A DNA stretch of 64,000 nt from Longimycelium tulufanense (GTDB taxonomy: Bacteria > Actinomycetota > Actinomycetes > Mycobacteriales > Pseudonocardiaceae), in contig NZ_BMMK01000013.1 of NCBI RefSeq assembly GCF_014645795.1, forward strand, positions 84,392 through 148,391, read 5' to 3'. The position numbers and the translations under genes are program-made. The first letter of the stretch is position 1, and each line of letters opens with the position of its first letter. Positions 9,023 through 17,295 of the stretch are shown one piece after another. The notes below the pieces were generated by a model. It did no database searches. It was not told where the DNA came from and was given only the letters and a program-made list of their open reading frames with translations.

Positions 9023-9261
9023 TCCGCCCGAACGGAGGAGGGCGTGCGACGCGCGGGGCGCGCCCTCCTCCTCGCGTCCGCCGCGGGCATTGGACTGGGC
9101 GTCGAGGGCGAACGGCACCACCACGGAGCCGAAGGGATGACACATCCCGTCGGTCCGCACGGCAACGATCCACCGGCTCGCCAACGGGTCCGGCGATTCG
9201 GCGGAGCACTATCGGGTGGCCCCCACAAAGGTCCAGTGGGTCAGCCGCCGATAGGAAACCC

Positions 9262-9804
9262 GTGACCGCTCGACCACTCAAGACCGTCCGTTGGTGGCTG
9301 GCCATCGGCGGAGCCGCCGCCGCATCCTCCCTCGTCCTCCCGCTCCCGTCCGCAACCGCCGCCGCGGAGGACCACGCGTGTGTCGGCAACGCCGAGACTA
9401 CCTACGAGGGCGGCCTGAACAAGGTGAAGAAACCCGTGGTGGTGGACGGTAAGGGCTCGCTGACCTGTATGGAGAAGGGCGGCGAGATGAGCTCCGGCTC
9501 GATCACCTTCTCCAACCGGGCCGCCCCTGGCCAGCTGTCCTGCTCCGGCGGGAACACCAGCTTCACCGGGCAGATCGACTGGGCCGACGGCACGAAGAGC
9601 ACCTTCGAGGCCGGCAAGACGGAGACCCACAAGCAGTCCGGGGTGACCGCCCTCGTCTTCCGCGGCCAGGTGACCGGCGGCGAGCACCAGGGCAAGAGTT
9701 TGGAAGGCGGGTTCGCACTGAGCAAGGACGAGGACGAACAAGCCTGTGGTACGAAGAAGGGCCTGACCGGCTCGTCCGGCCCGTTCACCCTGATCTTCCG
9801 CTAG
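9262..9804 (+). CDS. Secreted hypothetical protein
   Basis: 180 residues. GTG 9262 is preceded by AGGAAACCC. A typical signal peptide (VRWWLAIGGAAAASSLVLPL, then ATAAAED) predicts export. The mature domain is beta-rich with five Cys (ACVGNAETTYEGGL, LTCMEKGG, LSCSGGNTSF and QACGTKKG), compatible with a small disulfide-bonded beta-sandwich; I do not recognise the family. It lies alone between the symporter and the convergent ABC exporter gene. Confidence 0.75.
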   Translation: MTARPLKTVRWWLAIGGAAAASSLVLPLPSATAAAEDHACVGNAETTYEGGLNKVKKPVVVDGKGSLTCMEKGGEMSSGSITFSNRAAPGQLSCSGGNTSFTGQIDWADGTKSTFEAGKTETHKQSGVTALVFRGQVTGGEHQGKSLEGGFALSKDEDEQACGTKKGLTGSSGPFTLIFR

Positions 9805-9838
9805 CCCGGACCGACCAGCCGCAGGCCCGGGCGCGTCG

Positions 9839-11497
9839 CTAGGCCCACGCCGTCAGCTGCTCCCGCCACCCGTCGGTGCCAACCTCGACCTGCCCGCCAC
9901 GAAGCCGCCAGACCATCTGCACACTGTTGATCCGCTCGGGCCGGTGAGTGACCACCACGACGGTTCCGGGGAAGCCGGCAATCAGCCGGTCCACGGCCGT
10001 GGCTGCGGTGGGGTCCAGGTGCGCGTCGGCCTCGTCGAGCAGGAGCACCCGGGGCCGACCGAGCACGGCGCGGGCCAGAGCGACGCGTTGCCGTTGGCCC
10101 GCCGACAGCCCGGTGCCACCCTCGCCGACGCGGGTGCGGGGTCCGTCCGGCAGCTCGGCGAGCACCTCGTCCAGCCCGCTGAGCCGGATCGCCTCTGCCA
10201 CGGCCTCCTCGTCGGCATCCGGCGCGGCGTAACGGATGTTGTCGGCCACGGTCCCCCGCAGCAACGGCAGGTCCGGCCCGACGAGCCGGATCATCCGGCG
10301 CAGCTCCTGCTCGTCGACGGCCCGGAGGTCGACCCCGTCGAGCAGCACCTGGCCGGAGTCCGGCAGCAGCAGCCCCGCCAGGACCGTGAGGAGGCTGGAC
10401 TTTCCCGAGCCGTTGGGGCCCACCAGTGCCACCGTGCTTCCGCCCGGCAACTCCACGCTGACCCGGCTGAGAACGCCCGTAACGGAGACATTCCGCACCG
10501 ACAGCGTGCCCGCTCCCTCCGGCGGCTCGACCACCTCGCCGCTGTCCAGTCGCGGCCGGATGGGGCGGCGCAGCGTCGCCGCGAGCCGTTCCATCGACAC
10601 CGTCGCGCCCACCCGGTACTCGGCGACCCTGGTGAGGTCACGCAGCGGTGTGGTCAGGATGCCGATGACCGCCAGCGCACCGGCCGCGGCGGCCGCGTCC
10701 ACCCCGGCGATGAACGCGGCAACGAGGGCGGTACCCGTCGCGATCATGATGGTTGCCTCGCCGGTCGCCCGCACCGCCCCCACCATCCGGGCACGCCGCA
10801 CCATCGCCCCGGCCAGCCGGCTGCTTCGCCGGTGCAGAAGCCGGCGTTCCTTGTCCTCCTGGCCGTACGCCTGCATCACCAGGCGGCTGCGCACGCGCTC
10901 GGTCACGTGTGCGGCGACCCGGGCGCGGCGGCGCCTGGCCTCGACACTCGTCTCGTAGAGCCGCGGGGTGAGGGCTTGGATGCCGAGGAACCCACCGAGC
11001 ACGACCACGCCGACCGTCGCCGCCACCAGCGGGCTGGCCAGCGTGAGCGCGACGAGACAGCCCGCCAGCATCGGCACCGCGACGGCCAGCTTGGCCAGAC
11101 CGAGCGCGGCCCACCGGCGCAGCGCGGTCATGTCGCCGACGAACCGCAGCGAGGTGGCCCCGGTGGACCTGCGGTACTCGCGCACCGGGGTGCGCGCGAT
11201 GTGCTCGAACACCGTGACCCGGAGGTCATTGACCCAGCTCTGGCCCAGGCGCTCGGCCAACACCCGCTCCAGGCCCAACATGGCCGCGGTGGCCAGGGCG
11301 AGGCCGAGTGCGGTGCTGCCCGCACCCGGCAGCCAGCCCGTCGCCTGCTGCGGCGCGCCGAGCCGGTGAATCATCGCGCGGACGAGCAGCGACCAGGCGA
11401 TCGCGGCCAGTGCGTGCCCGAGGCCGAGCGCGACCAGCCCGGCGAAGAGCAGGGCACGGCGCCCGTGCAACGGCTTCGGAACGACTGCGGCACTCAT
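9839..11497 (-). CDS. ABC exporter, fused membrane and ATPase domains
   Basis: 552 residues. The N-terminal half has about six membrane helices of an ABC type-1 exporter. The C-terminal half is an ATPase: Walker A GPNGSGKSS, signature LSAGQRQRVAL, Walker B VLLLDEADAHLD and the switch His in VVVTHR. The ATG at 11497 uses the last base of the upstream gene's stop codon (TGATG), so the pair is tightly coupled. The layout resembles half-transporters that work as homodimers exporting peptides or small metabolites. The cargo is unknown; the coupled P-loop protein is the only clue. Confidence 0.88.
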   Translation of the reverse strand: MSAAVVPKPLHGRRALLFAGLVALGLGHALAAIAWSLLVRAMIHRLGAPQQATGWLPGAGSTALGLALATAAMLGLERVLAERLGQSWVNDLRVTVFEHIARTPVREYRRSTGATSLRFVGDMTALRRWAALGLAKLAVAVPMLAGCLVALTLASPLVAATVGVVVLGGFLGIQALTPRLYETSVEARRRRARVAAHVTERVRSRLVMQAYGQEDKERRLLHRRSSRLAGAMVRRARMVGAVRATGEATIMIATGTALVAAFIAGVDAAAAAGALAVIGILTTPLRDLTRVAEYRVGATVSMERLAATLRRPIRPRLDSGEVVEPPEGAGTLSVRNVSVTGVLSRVSVELPGGSTVALVGPNGSGKSSLLTVLAGLLLPDSGQVLLDGVDLRAVDEQELRRMIRLVGPDLPLLRGTVADNIRYAAPDADEEAVAEAIRLSGLDEVLAELPDGPRTRVGEGGTGLSAGQRQRVALARAVLGRPRVLLLDEADAHLDPTAATAVDRLIAGFPGTVVVVTHRPERINSVQMVWRLRGGQVEVGTDGWREQLTAWA

Positions 11498-12588
11498 CAG
11501 GACGCGAGCGCGGCGACCTCGGTGAGATCGCCACCGGAGGACGTCTCGATGCCCGGAGCCACGCTCGCCAACACCTCGCCGGCCACCGCGGGAGAGGACA
11601 GCTCATGGGTGAGGTGGACCGGCACGTCCAGCGCGGCGCGGGCCTCCCGGGTGGCCAACGGTGAGGAGGTGAACAACCCGGACGCACCGAGCACCCGGTG
11701 CCCCGACTGCCGCAGCAGCCGCACGCCGGTGACCGTTCCGGCCGCGTCACCGGCCGCGAGGATCACGCCATCGACCAGGTCGTGGAGCGCCGGGTGGCCC
11801 AGCAGCTCCGCGGTCTCCGTGCACAACAGCCCGTCGGCGATCTCGATGAGTGCGACCTGTACCCGGCCGGCGACGAGATGGCCGTGCATGGCGACCGCGA
11901 TGTCGGCCAGCCGCGGGACGGGGACCCGGTAGGTGGAGACCAGACCGAGGTCGGTGAAGTCGAGCACCTCGGCCGCGCCCGCATCGACGTAGCTGTAGCG
12001 GTCGCCACCGGCACCGGTACCGGTGATCTTGCAGGCGCCGACGCGGAGTCCGGCGCGGGTCAGCCCGCGGGCGAGCGAGGACACCGTGGTGCTCTTGCCC
12101 GCGTTCATGGCGGTGCCGGCGACGAGCACGGTGGGCACCCGGTGGTGCGGCCGCGGTGGGTCGGGGAGCGCGCCCTCGGCCACGTTCAGCACGCTGCCGT
12201 CCGGGGTTGCCAACAGCCCGACCGGCTCGAGCGCGGTGGGGGTGGCCATCCGGCTGTGCTTGGCGTTGACGAGGGCCGCAATGCCCCCGGCGGCCACCAG
12301 GTGGCAGGGGGACAGGTCGGTGGGGAGCTCCGCCTCGAACTGGTCGGGGGAGTACCGCGTGCCGTAGCCCACGACGATCTCGTCGCCGGGGTAGAGCTCG
12401 GCGCGCCGGCCGGCCGTCAGCTCCAGCCTGACGTGCTGGCCGACGGCGGTGACCCGGGCCAGGACCAGGTCGCCGTGCCGCGGGGGGACGTGGGTCGCCA
12501 GGGCGAGCGGACGGTTCAGGTCGACTCGGCGGACGCTGTAGGCGACCTTCCACCGGGCGACACGGTCCGCCGCGAACGCGGGCAGCAT
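11497..12588 (-). CDS. P-loop protein coupled to an ABC exporter (DUF1611-like)
   Basis: 363 residues. The first ~145 residues form a beta-rich domain. The C-terminal part is a P-loop NTPase with Walker A GTAMNAGKST (158-167), GACKITGTGAGGDRYSYVDAG shortly after, and IEIADGLLC further on, reminiscent of the DUF1611/MobB-like dethiobiotin-synthase fold. ATG 12588 follows a full GGAGG Shine-Dalgarno at 6 nt. The stop overlaps the exporter start (TGATG). The pairing implies that it prepares or senses the exporter's cargo, but no enzyme activity can be assigned. Confidence 0.7.
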   Translation of the reverse strand: MLPAFAADRVARWKVAYSVRRVDLNRPLALATHVPPRHGDLVLARVTAVGQHVRLELTAGRRAELYPGDEIVVGYGTRYSPDQFEAELPTDLSPCHLVAAGGIAALVNAKHSRMATPTALEPVGLLATPDGSVLNVAEGALPDPPRPHHRVPTVLVAGTAMNAGKSTTVSSLARGLTRAGLRVGACKITGTGAGGDRYSYVDAGAAEVLDFTDLGLVSTYRVPVPRLADIAVAMHGHLVAGRVQVALIEIADGLLCTETAELLGHPALHDLVDGVILAAGDAAGTVTGVRLLRQSGHRVLGASGLFTSSPLATREARAALDVPVHLTHELSSPAVAGEVLASVAPGIETSSGGDLTEVAALAS

Positions 12589-12634
12589 GAAACCTCCAGT
12601 GACGACGTGGCGAACCCCCACCCGGCGCGACAGA

Positions 12635-12676
12635 ACAGTTCGTAAGTAAATCCGAGATTAGTTAACTATGAACTGT
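12635..12676. promoter_or_regulatory. AT-rich inverted repeats upstream of the P-loop/exporter operon
   Basis: ACAGTTC (12635-12641) and its exact complement GAACTGT (12670-12676) flank an AT-rich core that itself contains the perfect palindrome TAGTTAACTA (12659-12668). This is by far the most AT-rich spot nearby and lies about 50 bp upstream of the ATG at 12588. Operator and promoter for the exporter operon, perhaps for a regulator encoded elsewhere. Confidence 0.45.
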
Positions 12677-12848
12677 GCGTTACTGGCCAGGAAGTATTGT
12701 GCTGATCTGCCACCAGGTGGAATGGAATGGTTCGACTTACGGTTATCGATCTGTGATAGGAGATCGGGCTCCGTTGTCTGCGGCTTGGGTGCCGGTCCGC
12801 CCCGAGGAGTCCCCCACGGCGTCCGGGTGGGCCCGCTAGCGTGGTGAC

Positions 12849-13435
12849 ATGGCAGCGGAGCGGGTGAGCAGGTTCGGGGTCGTCGAACCGGATGGTCTAC
12901 CGGACGACCTGCGGGGACGCATCAACGCGATCGCGGAGAAGGCCGGGTTCGTGCCCAACATCTTCCGGGCGCTGGGGCACCGACCCGACGAGCTGCGCGC
13001 GTTCATGGACCACCACGACGCGCTGATGGAGACCGAGGGCGGCCTGAGCCGGACGAGCGGGAGCTGGTCGTGGTCGCCACCTCCGGCGCGAACCACTGCG
13101 CCTACTGCGTGGTCGCGCACGGTGCGATTCATCGCATCCGGAGCAAGGACCCGTATCTCGCGGACGACGTGGCGGCGAGCCCGTGGGGAACGGAGCTTCC
13201 GCAGCGGCAGCGGGCGATCATCGACCTGGCCTTGCTGCTGGCCAGGGACTCGGCGCGGCTCACCGAGGCCGATCTCGACGCGGCACGCGCCGCCGGCCTC
13301 ACCGACGAGGAGATCTGGCAGGTTGGCGCGATCACCGCGTTCTTCGCCATGTCGAACCGGCTGGCACACCTGATGGCGCTGCGGCCCAACCCGGAGTTCC
13401 ACCTTCTCGGCCGGGTCCCGCGCGACGCCGGGTAA
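12849..13435 (+). pseudogene. AhpD/CMD-family peroxidase-related gene with a -1 frameshift
   Basis: Reading from ATG 12849 gives a normal N-terminus (FVPNIFRALGHRPDELRAFM) that turns to nonsense after ALMETEGGLSR. The expected continuation, with the redox motif HCAYCVVAHG and a full C-terminus ending at 13435, lies in the next frame. One base is missing near 13050-13054 (CTGAGCCGGACGAG, where one more base would restore CGG-xAC-GAG). If repaired, the protein would be about 195 residues, typical of peroxidase-related alkylhydroperoxidase-like proteins with a CxxC active site. Either a genuine recent frameshift or a sequencing error. Confidence 0.75.
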
Positions 13436-13458
13436 GCGGAATCCGATCGGAATCAGCG

Positions 13459-13490
13459 GCTTTGTCGACACGCGTCGGTGTCGACAAAGC
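13459..13490. terminator. Stem-loop after the AhpD-like gene
   Basis: A perfect 13-bp stem (13459-13471 with 13478-13490) and a 6-nt loop start 24 nt after the stop codon. It has no T-tract, which is common for terminators in this GC range. Confidence 0.6.
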
Positions 13491-13716
13491 GCTCTGTGGA
13501 TTGCACTCATCCACAGCCCGTCAAGTTGTCCACAGATGCAACTCCGTGTCTTGCGACGCGGTTTTGACGATCAGTAGGCTGGTCGCGGGGCGCCACCCCG
13601 GGATGGGAGGGGGCTGTGACCAGCGGGTATCCGTCTCTGGGGCGGATGGTGTCGTTGGTGGACAGTGCTTCCGCCGCCGGTTCGGTGTAGGCGGTCACGG
13701 CGTCCTAACAGGCGCG

Positions 13717-13754
13717 TGCTGTGGGGCCAGCGCGCACCGGCTGGCCCCACAGCA
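13717..13754. terminator. Stem-loop after the erythromycin-esterase gene
   Basis: A perfect 14-bp stem (13717-13730 with 13741-13754) and a 10-nt loop, 17 nt beyond the stop codon of the minus-strand gene. Confidence 0.65.
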
Positions 13755-13771
13755 AGGATCGCCGTTGTTCG

Positions 13772-15064
13772 CTAGAACTTGACGGTCTCGTCCATGTTGG
13801 CGACGGGGCTGGACAGGACAGCGTCGAACGCTTCCGGAACGGGCGTGACCATGGCGGCGCTCTGCGTCCGGATGCTGTTGAGAGCCACCGAAGCCGTCGC
13901 GTCGCGCGGTGCGTCGCGCAGGTTGGTCAGGGTGATGTCACCACCGAGTCCGGCGTCGATGAGACCGGCCTCGACACTGCCGGGTTCGGGCGTCGCCACG
14001 TTGACCGGCGCGACGGTGAAACCAACTTCCGAGGTTTCGTCGGGGAAGTGCATCTCCGGGACCGTGTCGGAAGTGTGGGTCAGGGCCAGCGCGCAATAGT
14101 CCTCACCAAGCATCCGGTCCAGGTGGTGGCCCATCGGCAAGGCAGTAATATCACCGAAACTGACCGGGGTCTTCTGGATGTGGTTGGTGTGCGCGACCAG
14201 CACGACACGGGTCCCCGGCTCGAGGCGGTCGAGGTGCCAGCTCAGTGAATCAGCCATGTAGCGGTCACGGACCGAGGTGTCACCCGGAACGTGATTCCCG
14301 GAGAAGATGCCGTGCATGGCCTTGTACATGTAGTCGGTGTGACAGGCCGCCTCCATCTGGCGTAGGGCAAGGTCGTAGCTGTTCTGGTCGCTACGCGAGA
14401 CGTAGAGTGGTTCCAGGGCGCGCATCCGCAGCAGCAGACGTGCCAGCGAGGCGGTCAACGCGTCCTGCTCGGCCGGCTCGTGTTCGAACCAACTCAGGGC
14501 GCCCACGACGGCCGAACCGGACGCGATCCGGTCGGCAATCCCGCGCGCGGTTTCCAGCGTGGGCAACGCATCGGGATCGACCACACTGAGGTAGTCGCTG
14601 ACCGGCACCAGGTCATGATGGATCGCGACGCTGGTGGGGATGTCCACGCCGACGAACCGCACGGGACGCGAACCGGTCCGGTTGTACCGGCGAAGCCAGC
14701 GCAGCAGCTCACCGGCCAGCCCCAGGCTGAGGGCGCCGCTCAGCTCAGCGAGGTCGCTCTCCGCACCGCCACCGCTGAGCCACGAGTCGAGCGCGAAGCC
14801 TTCGCTGAAACCGAACTCCATGGCCAGGACGGTGAATCCGCAGCGCTCCGCCAGGAAACGCAGCACTCGCGCGTGGGCGAGGCCGAACTCGTGGACGAAG
14901 TGGGCTCCCTCACCCACGGCCACAACGCGGGCATCGCCGACGATCTCCCGCAGCGGCTCCAGGTCGTCCAGCGGCGCGTCGGGGTCGAGAGTGCGCAAGA
15001 CGTCGGCTCGTTTGCGGAAGTAGTCGGCAAGCGCGGCAGAACCAGAAGAGGTGTAGGCAGTCAT
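13772..15064 (-). CDS. Erythromycin-esterase family hydrolase
   Basis: 430 residues. The N-terminal GEGAH (51-55) plus the later AMEFGFSEGFALDSWL segment match the Ere/EreA-type fold, in which GExxH and following Glu residues form the active site. Related enzymes hydrolyse macrolide lactones or other esters, but many family members act on unknown substrates, so macrolide resistance should not be assumed. There is no signal peptide, so it is cytoplasmic. ATG 15064 has only a weak ribosome-binding site. A promoter candidate lies about 185 bp upstream, leaving a long leader. Two small monooxygenases follow upstream on the same strand. Confidence 0.8.
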   Translation of the reverse strand: MTAYTSSGSAALADYFRKRADVLRTLDPDAPLDDLEPLREIVGDARVVAVGEGAHFVHEFGLAHARVLRFLAERCGFTVLAMEFGFSEGFALDSWLSGGGAESDLAELSGALSLGLAGELLRWLRRYNRTGSRPVRFVGVDIPTSVAIHHDLVPVSDYLSVVDPDALPTLETARGIADRIASGSAVVGALSWFEHEPAEQDALTASLARLLLRMRALEPLYVSRSDQNSYDLALRQMEAACHTDYMYKAMHGIFSGNHVPGDTSVRDRYMADSLSWHLDRLEPGTRVVLVAHTNHIQKTPVSFGDITALPMGHHLDRMLGEDYCALALTHTSDTVPEMHFPDETSEVGFTVAPVNVATPEPGSVEAGLIDAGLGGDITLTNLRDAPRDATASVALNSIRTQSAAMVTPVPEAFDAVLSSPVANMDETVKF

Positions 15065-15384
15065 GATTGCTCATTTCTCGGTGTAGTGGACACGCGGGCA
15101 CCGAGCGGGGAGCACAGAAGCACGCAACACACCGCTACACGACAGCGGGCTTGCGTTCACATGCGACAGCCGGGGAAGAACTCACCCCAGCTACGTGCCT
15201 CCCCGTGGGGAGCGTCAGAGAAACAGACTGCCAACGGACATGGCCCGACCCTATCAGGCGAACCCTGTTACGCAAACCGACATCGGCACCGCCCCTCGCC
15301 GACCCCGCCCCGTGTCGGCAAGGGGTTTCTCCGATACCCGGTGTATGGCGGTGCCGGTACGGGTACGACGACCCAGGACCGGTG
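15065..15384. other. Leader and promoter region of the erythromycin-esterase gene
   Basis: 320 bp without a supported gene. It carries a promoter-like pair (15248-15275) on the minus strand and several short GC inverted repeats. I looked for a leader peptide typical of macrolide-inducible genes and found none that I can support. Confidence 0.4.
15248..15275 (-). promoter_or_regulatory. Candidate promoter for the erythromycin-esterase gene
   Basis: On the minus strand TTGCGT (15275-15270) and TAGGGT (15253-15248) are separated by 16 nt, a reasonable housekeeping promoter. It implies a leader of roughly 180 nt. Confidence 0.4.
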
Positions 15385-15714
15385 TCAGTCCTGCGACGGG
15401 GCCAGCTCCGCCATCTCCGACCAGCCGTCTCCGGGAACCTCGACGTTGATGATGTCGGGCTTACCCGCGATCACCCGCGGCATCCACGCCATCGCTTCCT
15501 TGAAGTGGTCGGAGTTCACGTGCTCCCGGCCGGCCTCCGGCGAGGCGAAAGCCTCGAGAAGCACGAACTGGTGGGGGTTGTCGACGCTCCTGCTCCACTC
15601 GAAGAAGACGTTCCCCGGTTCCTGCCGGGTAGCCTTGGTGAAGTCCTCGACGAGCGAGAGCCAGTCCTCGCTCCGCTCGGGACGGACGGTGAACTTCACG
15701 ACGATGAAAATCAC
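15385..15714 (-). CDS. ABM-fold quinol monooxygenase-like protein (first of two)
   Basis: 109 residues with the ferredoxin-like ABM fold: MIFIVVKFTVRPERSEDWL, then EPGNVFFEWSRSVDNPHQFVLLEAF and a conserved HVNSDHFK helix. Family members are small cofactor-free monooxygenases or LsrG-like isomerases acting on quinols and small signals. GTG 15714 has GGAGGAACGAGATC in front. It lies 230 bp downstream of a second, diverged ABM protein on the same strand, suggesting joint use. Confidence 0.8.
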   Translation of the reverse strand: MIFIVVKFTVRPERSEDWLSLVEDFTKATRQEPGNVFFEWSRSVDNPHQFVLLEAFASPEAGREHVNSDHFKEAMAWMPRVIAGKPDIINVEVPGDGWSEMAELAPSQD

Positions 15715-15944
15715 GATCTCGTTCCTCCCTCACACCACCATGGACGGTGACGGCCTGCGTGGCACCGGAAGTGGGGCCGGTCGACACGCCGGCCGGCCCC
15801 ACTCCCGGCTCGTGGGTGGCGGGGACGGGATTCGTGTGAACCCCGTCGCGCCAGTGCCGCAACCTTGGCCGCCGCCATTGCGATATCTCATCAGAGCATC
15901 ACTGGCTCGCGGCCCCGCCCCGCCCATGTTCGGTAAGCGATCGC

Positions 15945-16241
15945 TCACCCTTCGACGCGATACCCCTTGAAGAGGAAGTTCGGGCCATAGGCGAAGCTGT
16001 CGATCATCTCGTAGAACTGCTTGATGGTCTCGTTCTGGCAGTGCGCCTCGAACGCCTCCCGGTCGGTGTAGACCTCGTCGAGGTAGAACCGGTTTCGGTT
16101 GTCCTCGTCCCGCAGGACCTCGAATCGAAGCGTTCCCGGCTCCTTGGCGAGGGAGTCGTTCGCGTCGAACAAGGCGGCCTTGACGAACTCCTCCCGCTTG
16201 GCCGGAGGGACGTCGAACTGCACGAGCAAGTGGTACGTCAC
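15945..16241 (-). CDS. ABM-fold monooxygenase-like protein (second of two)
   Basis: 98 residues: YHLLVQFDVPPAKREEFVKA, then EPGTLRFEVLRDEDNRNRFYL and FEAHCQNETIKQFYEM, again the ABM pattern in which a central Glu-Pro-Gly is followed by an edge strand and a His-containing helix. GTG 16241 with GGAGGAAACCC at ideal spacing is preferred over the longer frame. It is only distantly similar to its neighbour, so the pair is not a recent duplication. Confidence 0.78.
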   Translation of the reverse strand: MTYHLLVQFDVPPAKREEFVKAALFDANDSLAKEPGTLRFEVLRDEDNRNRFYLDEVYTDREAFEAHCQNETIKQFYEMIDSFAYGPNFLFKGYRVEG

Positions 16242-16372
16242 GGGTTTCCTCCAGATGGCCGTATCCGTGCGACACCCATGCTGCGTTCGTTCGAGCAAAG
16301 CAACCAGGACCGGCTTTTCCTATGTTCCACCGGACCGAGGGCTCACCGTGACTGGGACCGCCGGAACCACCT

Positions 16373-17227
16373 TTATGGCGCGGCCCACAGCTTTCCCGAC
16401 TCAGCCTTGCTGGCGAGTAGGCGGAGCTCCTGTTCGGCACGCGAACCGGGATCCGCCACGTAGACGACCAAAGCCTGGTCCGGGTCATCGGGTAGCCGCA
16501 GGGTTTCGAAGGACAGCGGGAGCGTGCCCACGAGCGGGTGGTAGAGCGACTTGTCACCGTGGGTCTTCTCCTGCACGTGCCGGTCCGACCACATTCGACG
16601 AAAGTCGGCGCTTTCGGCCGACAGCTCCGCCACGAGCGCGTTGAGCCGTGGATCCCGCGGGTGCCGCCCGAAGTCCATCCGAAGGATGGCCACGGTGTCG
16701 TCCGCCTTTCGCTGCCAGTTCACATAACGTTGACGGGCGGAGGAGTCGAGGAAAACGAGCCGGGCCAGGTTCCTGCCGCCCGCGGGCAGCGCCGGGAAGT
16801 CGGCGATGAGGACCCGTGCCATGGTGTTCCACGCCAGCACCTCCAGGCGCCGTCCGAGAACGTAGGCCGGCGAGTGCGCCAGCGAGTCGAGCAGCCGACG
16901 TACTCCGGGCCGTACGGTCTGCGGGGCTGCCGGACCTTCGATACCGGGTACCGGCCGCACGAGCTCGAAAAGATAGGTGCGCTCCGACGCATCGAGCCGC
17001 AGCGTCCGCGCGATCGAGTCCAGGACCTCGGCCGAGGGGTTCTGGCCACGGCCCTGTTCCAGGCGCACGTAGTAGTCGACGCTGACACCGGCCAGCCGCG
17101 CCACCTCCTCGCGCCGCAGCCCGGGCACGCGGCGACGGCCACCGTGCTGGGCGAGGCCGACATCATCGGGTCGGACCCGCGCCCGCCGCGACTTGAGGAA
17201 CTCTCGCAACTCCTCCCGGCGATCCAT
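16373..17227 (-). CDS. XRE regulator with MmyB-like ligand-binding domain
   Basis: 284 residues. The N-terminal HTH (VPGLRREEVARLAGVSVDYYVRLEQGRG split over helix 2 and 3) is followed by the MmyB-like domain (RRLEVLAWNTMARVLIADFP, then VAILRMDFGRHPRD, RMWSDRHV and HPLVGTLPLSFETLRLPDDPDQ). Such regulators often repress an adjacent dehydrogenase or monooxygenase gene and bind small hydrophobic ligands. The start is set at ATG 17227, where the family's usual MDRREELREFLKSRR begins. The ABM gene downstream on the same strand is the obvious candidate target. Confidence 0.88.
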   Translation of the reverse strand: MDRREELREFLKSRRARVRPDDVGLAQHGGRRRVPGLRREEVARLAGVSVDYYVRLEQGRGQNPSAEVLDSIARTLRLDASERTYLFELVRPVPGIEGPAAPQTVRPGVRRLLDSLAHSPAYVLGRRLEVLAWNTMARVLIADFPALPAGGRNLARLVFLDSSARQRYVNWQRKADDTVAILRMDFGRHPRDPRLNALVAELSAESADFRRMWSDRHVQEKTHGDKSLYHPLVGTLPLSFETLRLPDDPDQALVVYVADPGSRAEQELRLLASKAESGKLWAAP

Positions 17228-17295
17228 GTGTCCGAGTATTCCCTCGCCGGCGCCGGTGGGCCGGTCAGGGACGCCCTGGTCAGGAGGGGGTGAGG

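Larger units (their letters stand above)
13436..13771. other. Intergenic stretch with two hairpins and a repeat-like segment
   Basis: 336 bp between convergent genes with no convincing gene. It holds one hairpin after each flanking gene (13459-13490 and 13717-13754). Between them, 13500-13620 contains TTGTCCACA- and TCATCCACA-like 9-mers and, read on the minus strand, CCAGCCTACTGATC, which resembles the dispersed repeat at 38.0 and 45.5 kb. It may be a diverged third copy. Confidence 0.4.

Noticed and set aside
9944..11932. 662-codon open frame opposite the ABC exporter
   Set aside because: Arg/Pro/Ala-rich shadow of the exporter, which has complete ATPase motifs on the other strand.
13507..13698. 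Small minus-strand ORF starting MTAYTEPAAEAL
   Set aside because: Its start resembles the N-terminus of the adjacent esterase for a few residues only, and it runs into a repeat-like segment; no ribosome-binding site.
13772..15064. Confident call as a macrolide-resistance determinant
   Set aside because: Erythromycin-esterase homologues are widespread and mostly of unknown substrate, and no leader peptide or resistance context is present.
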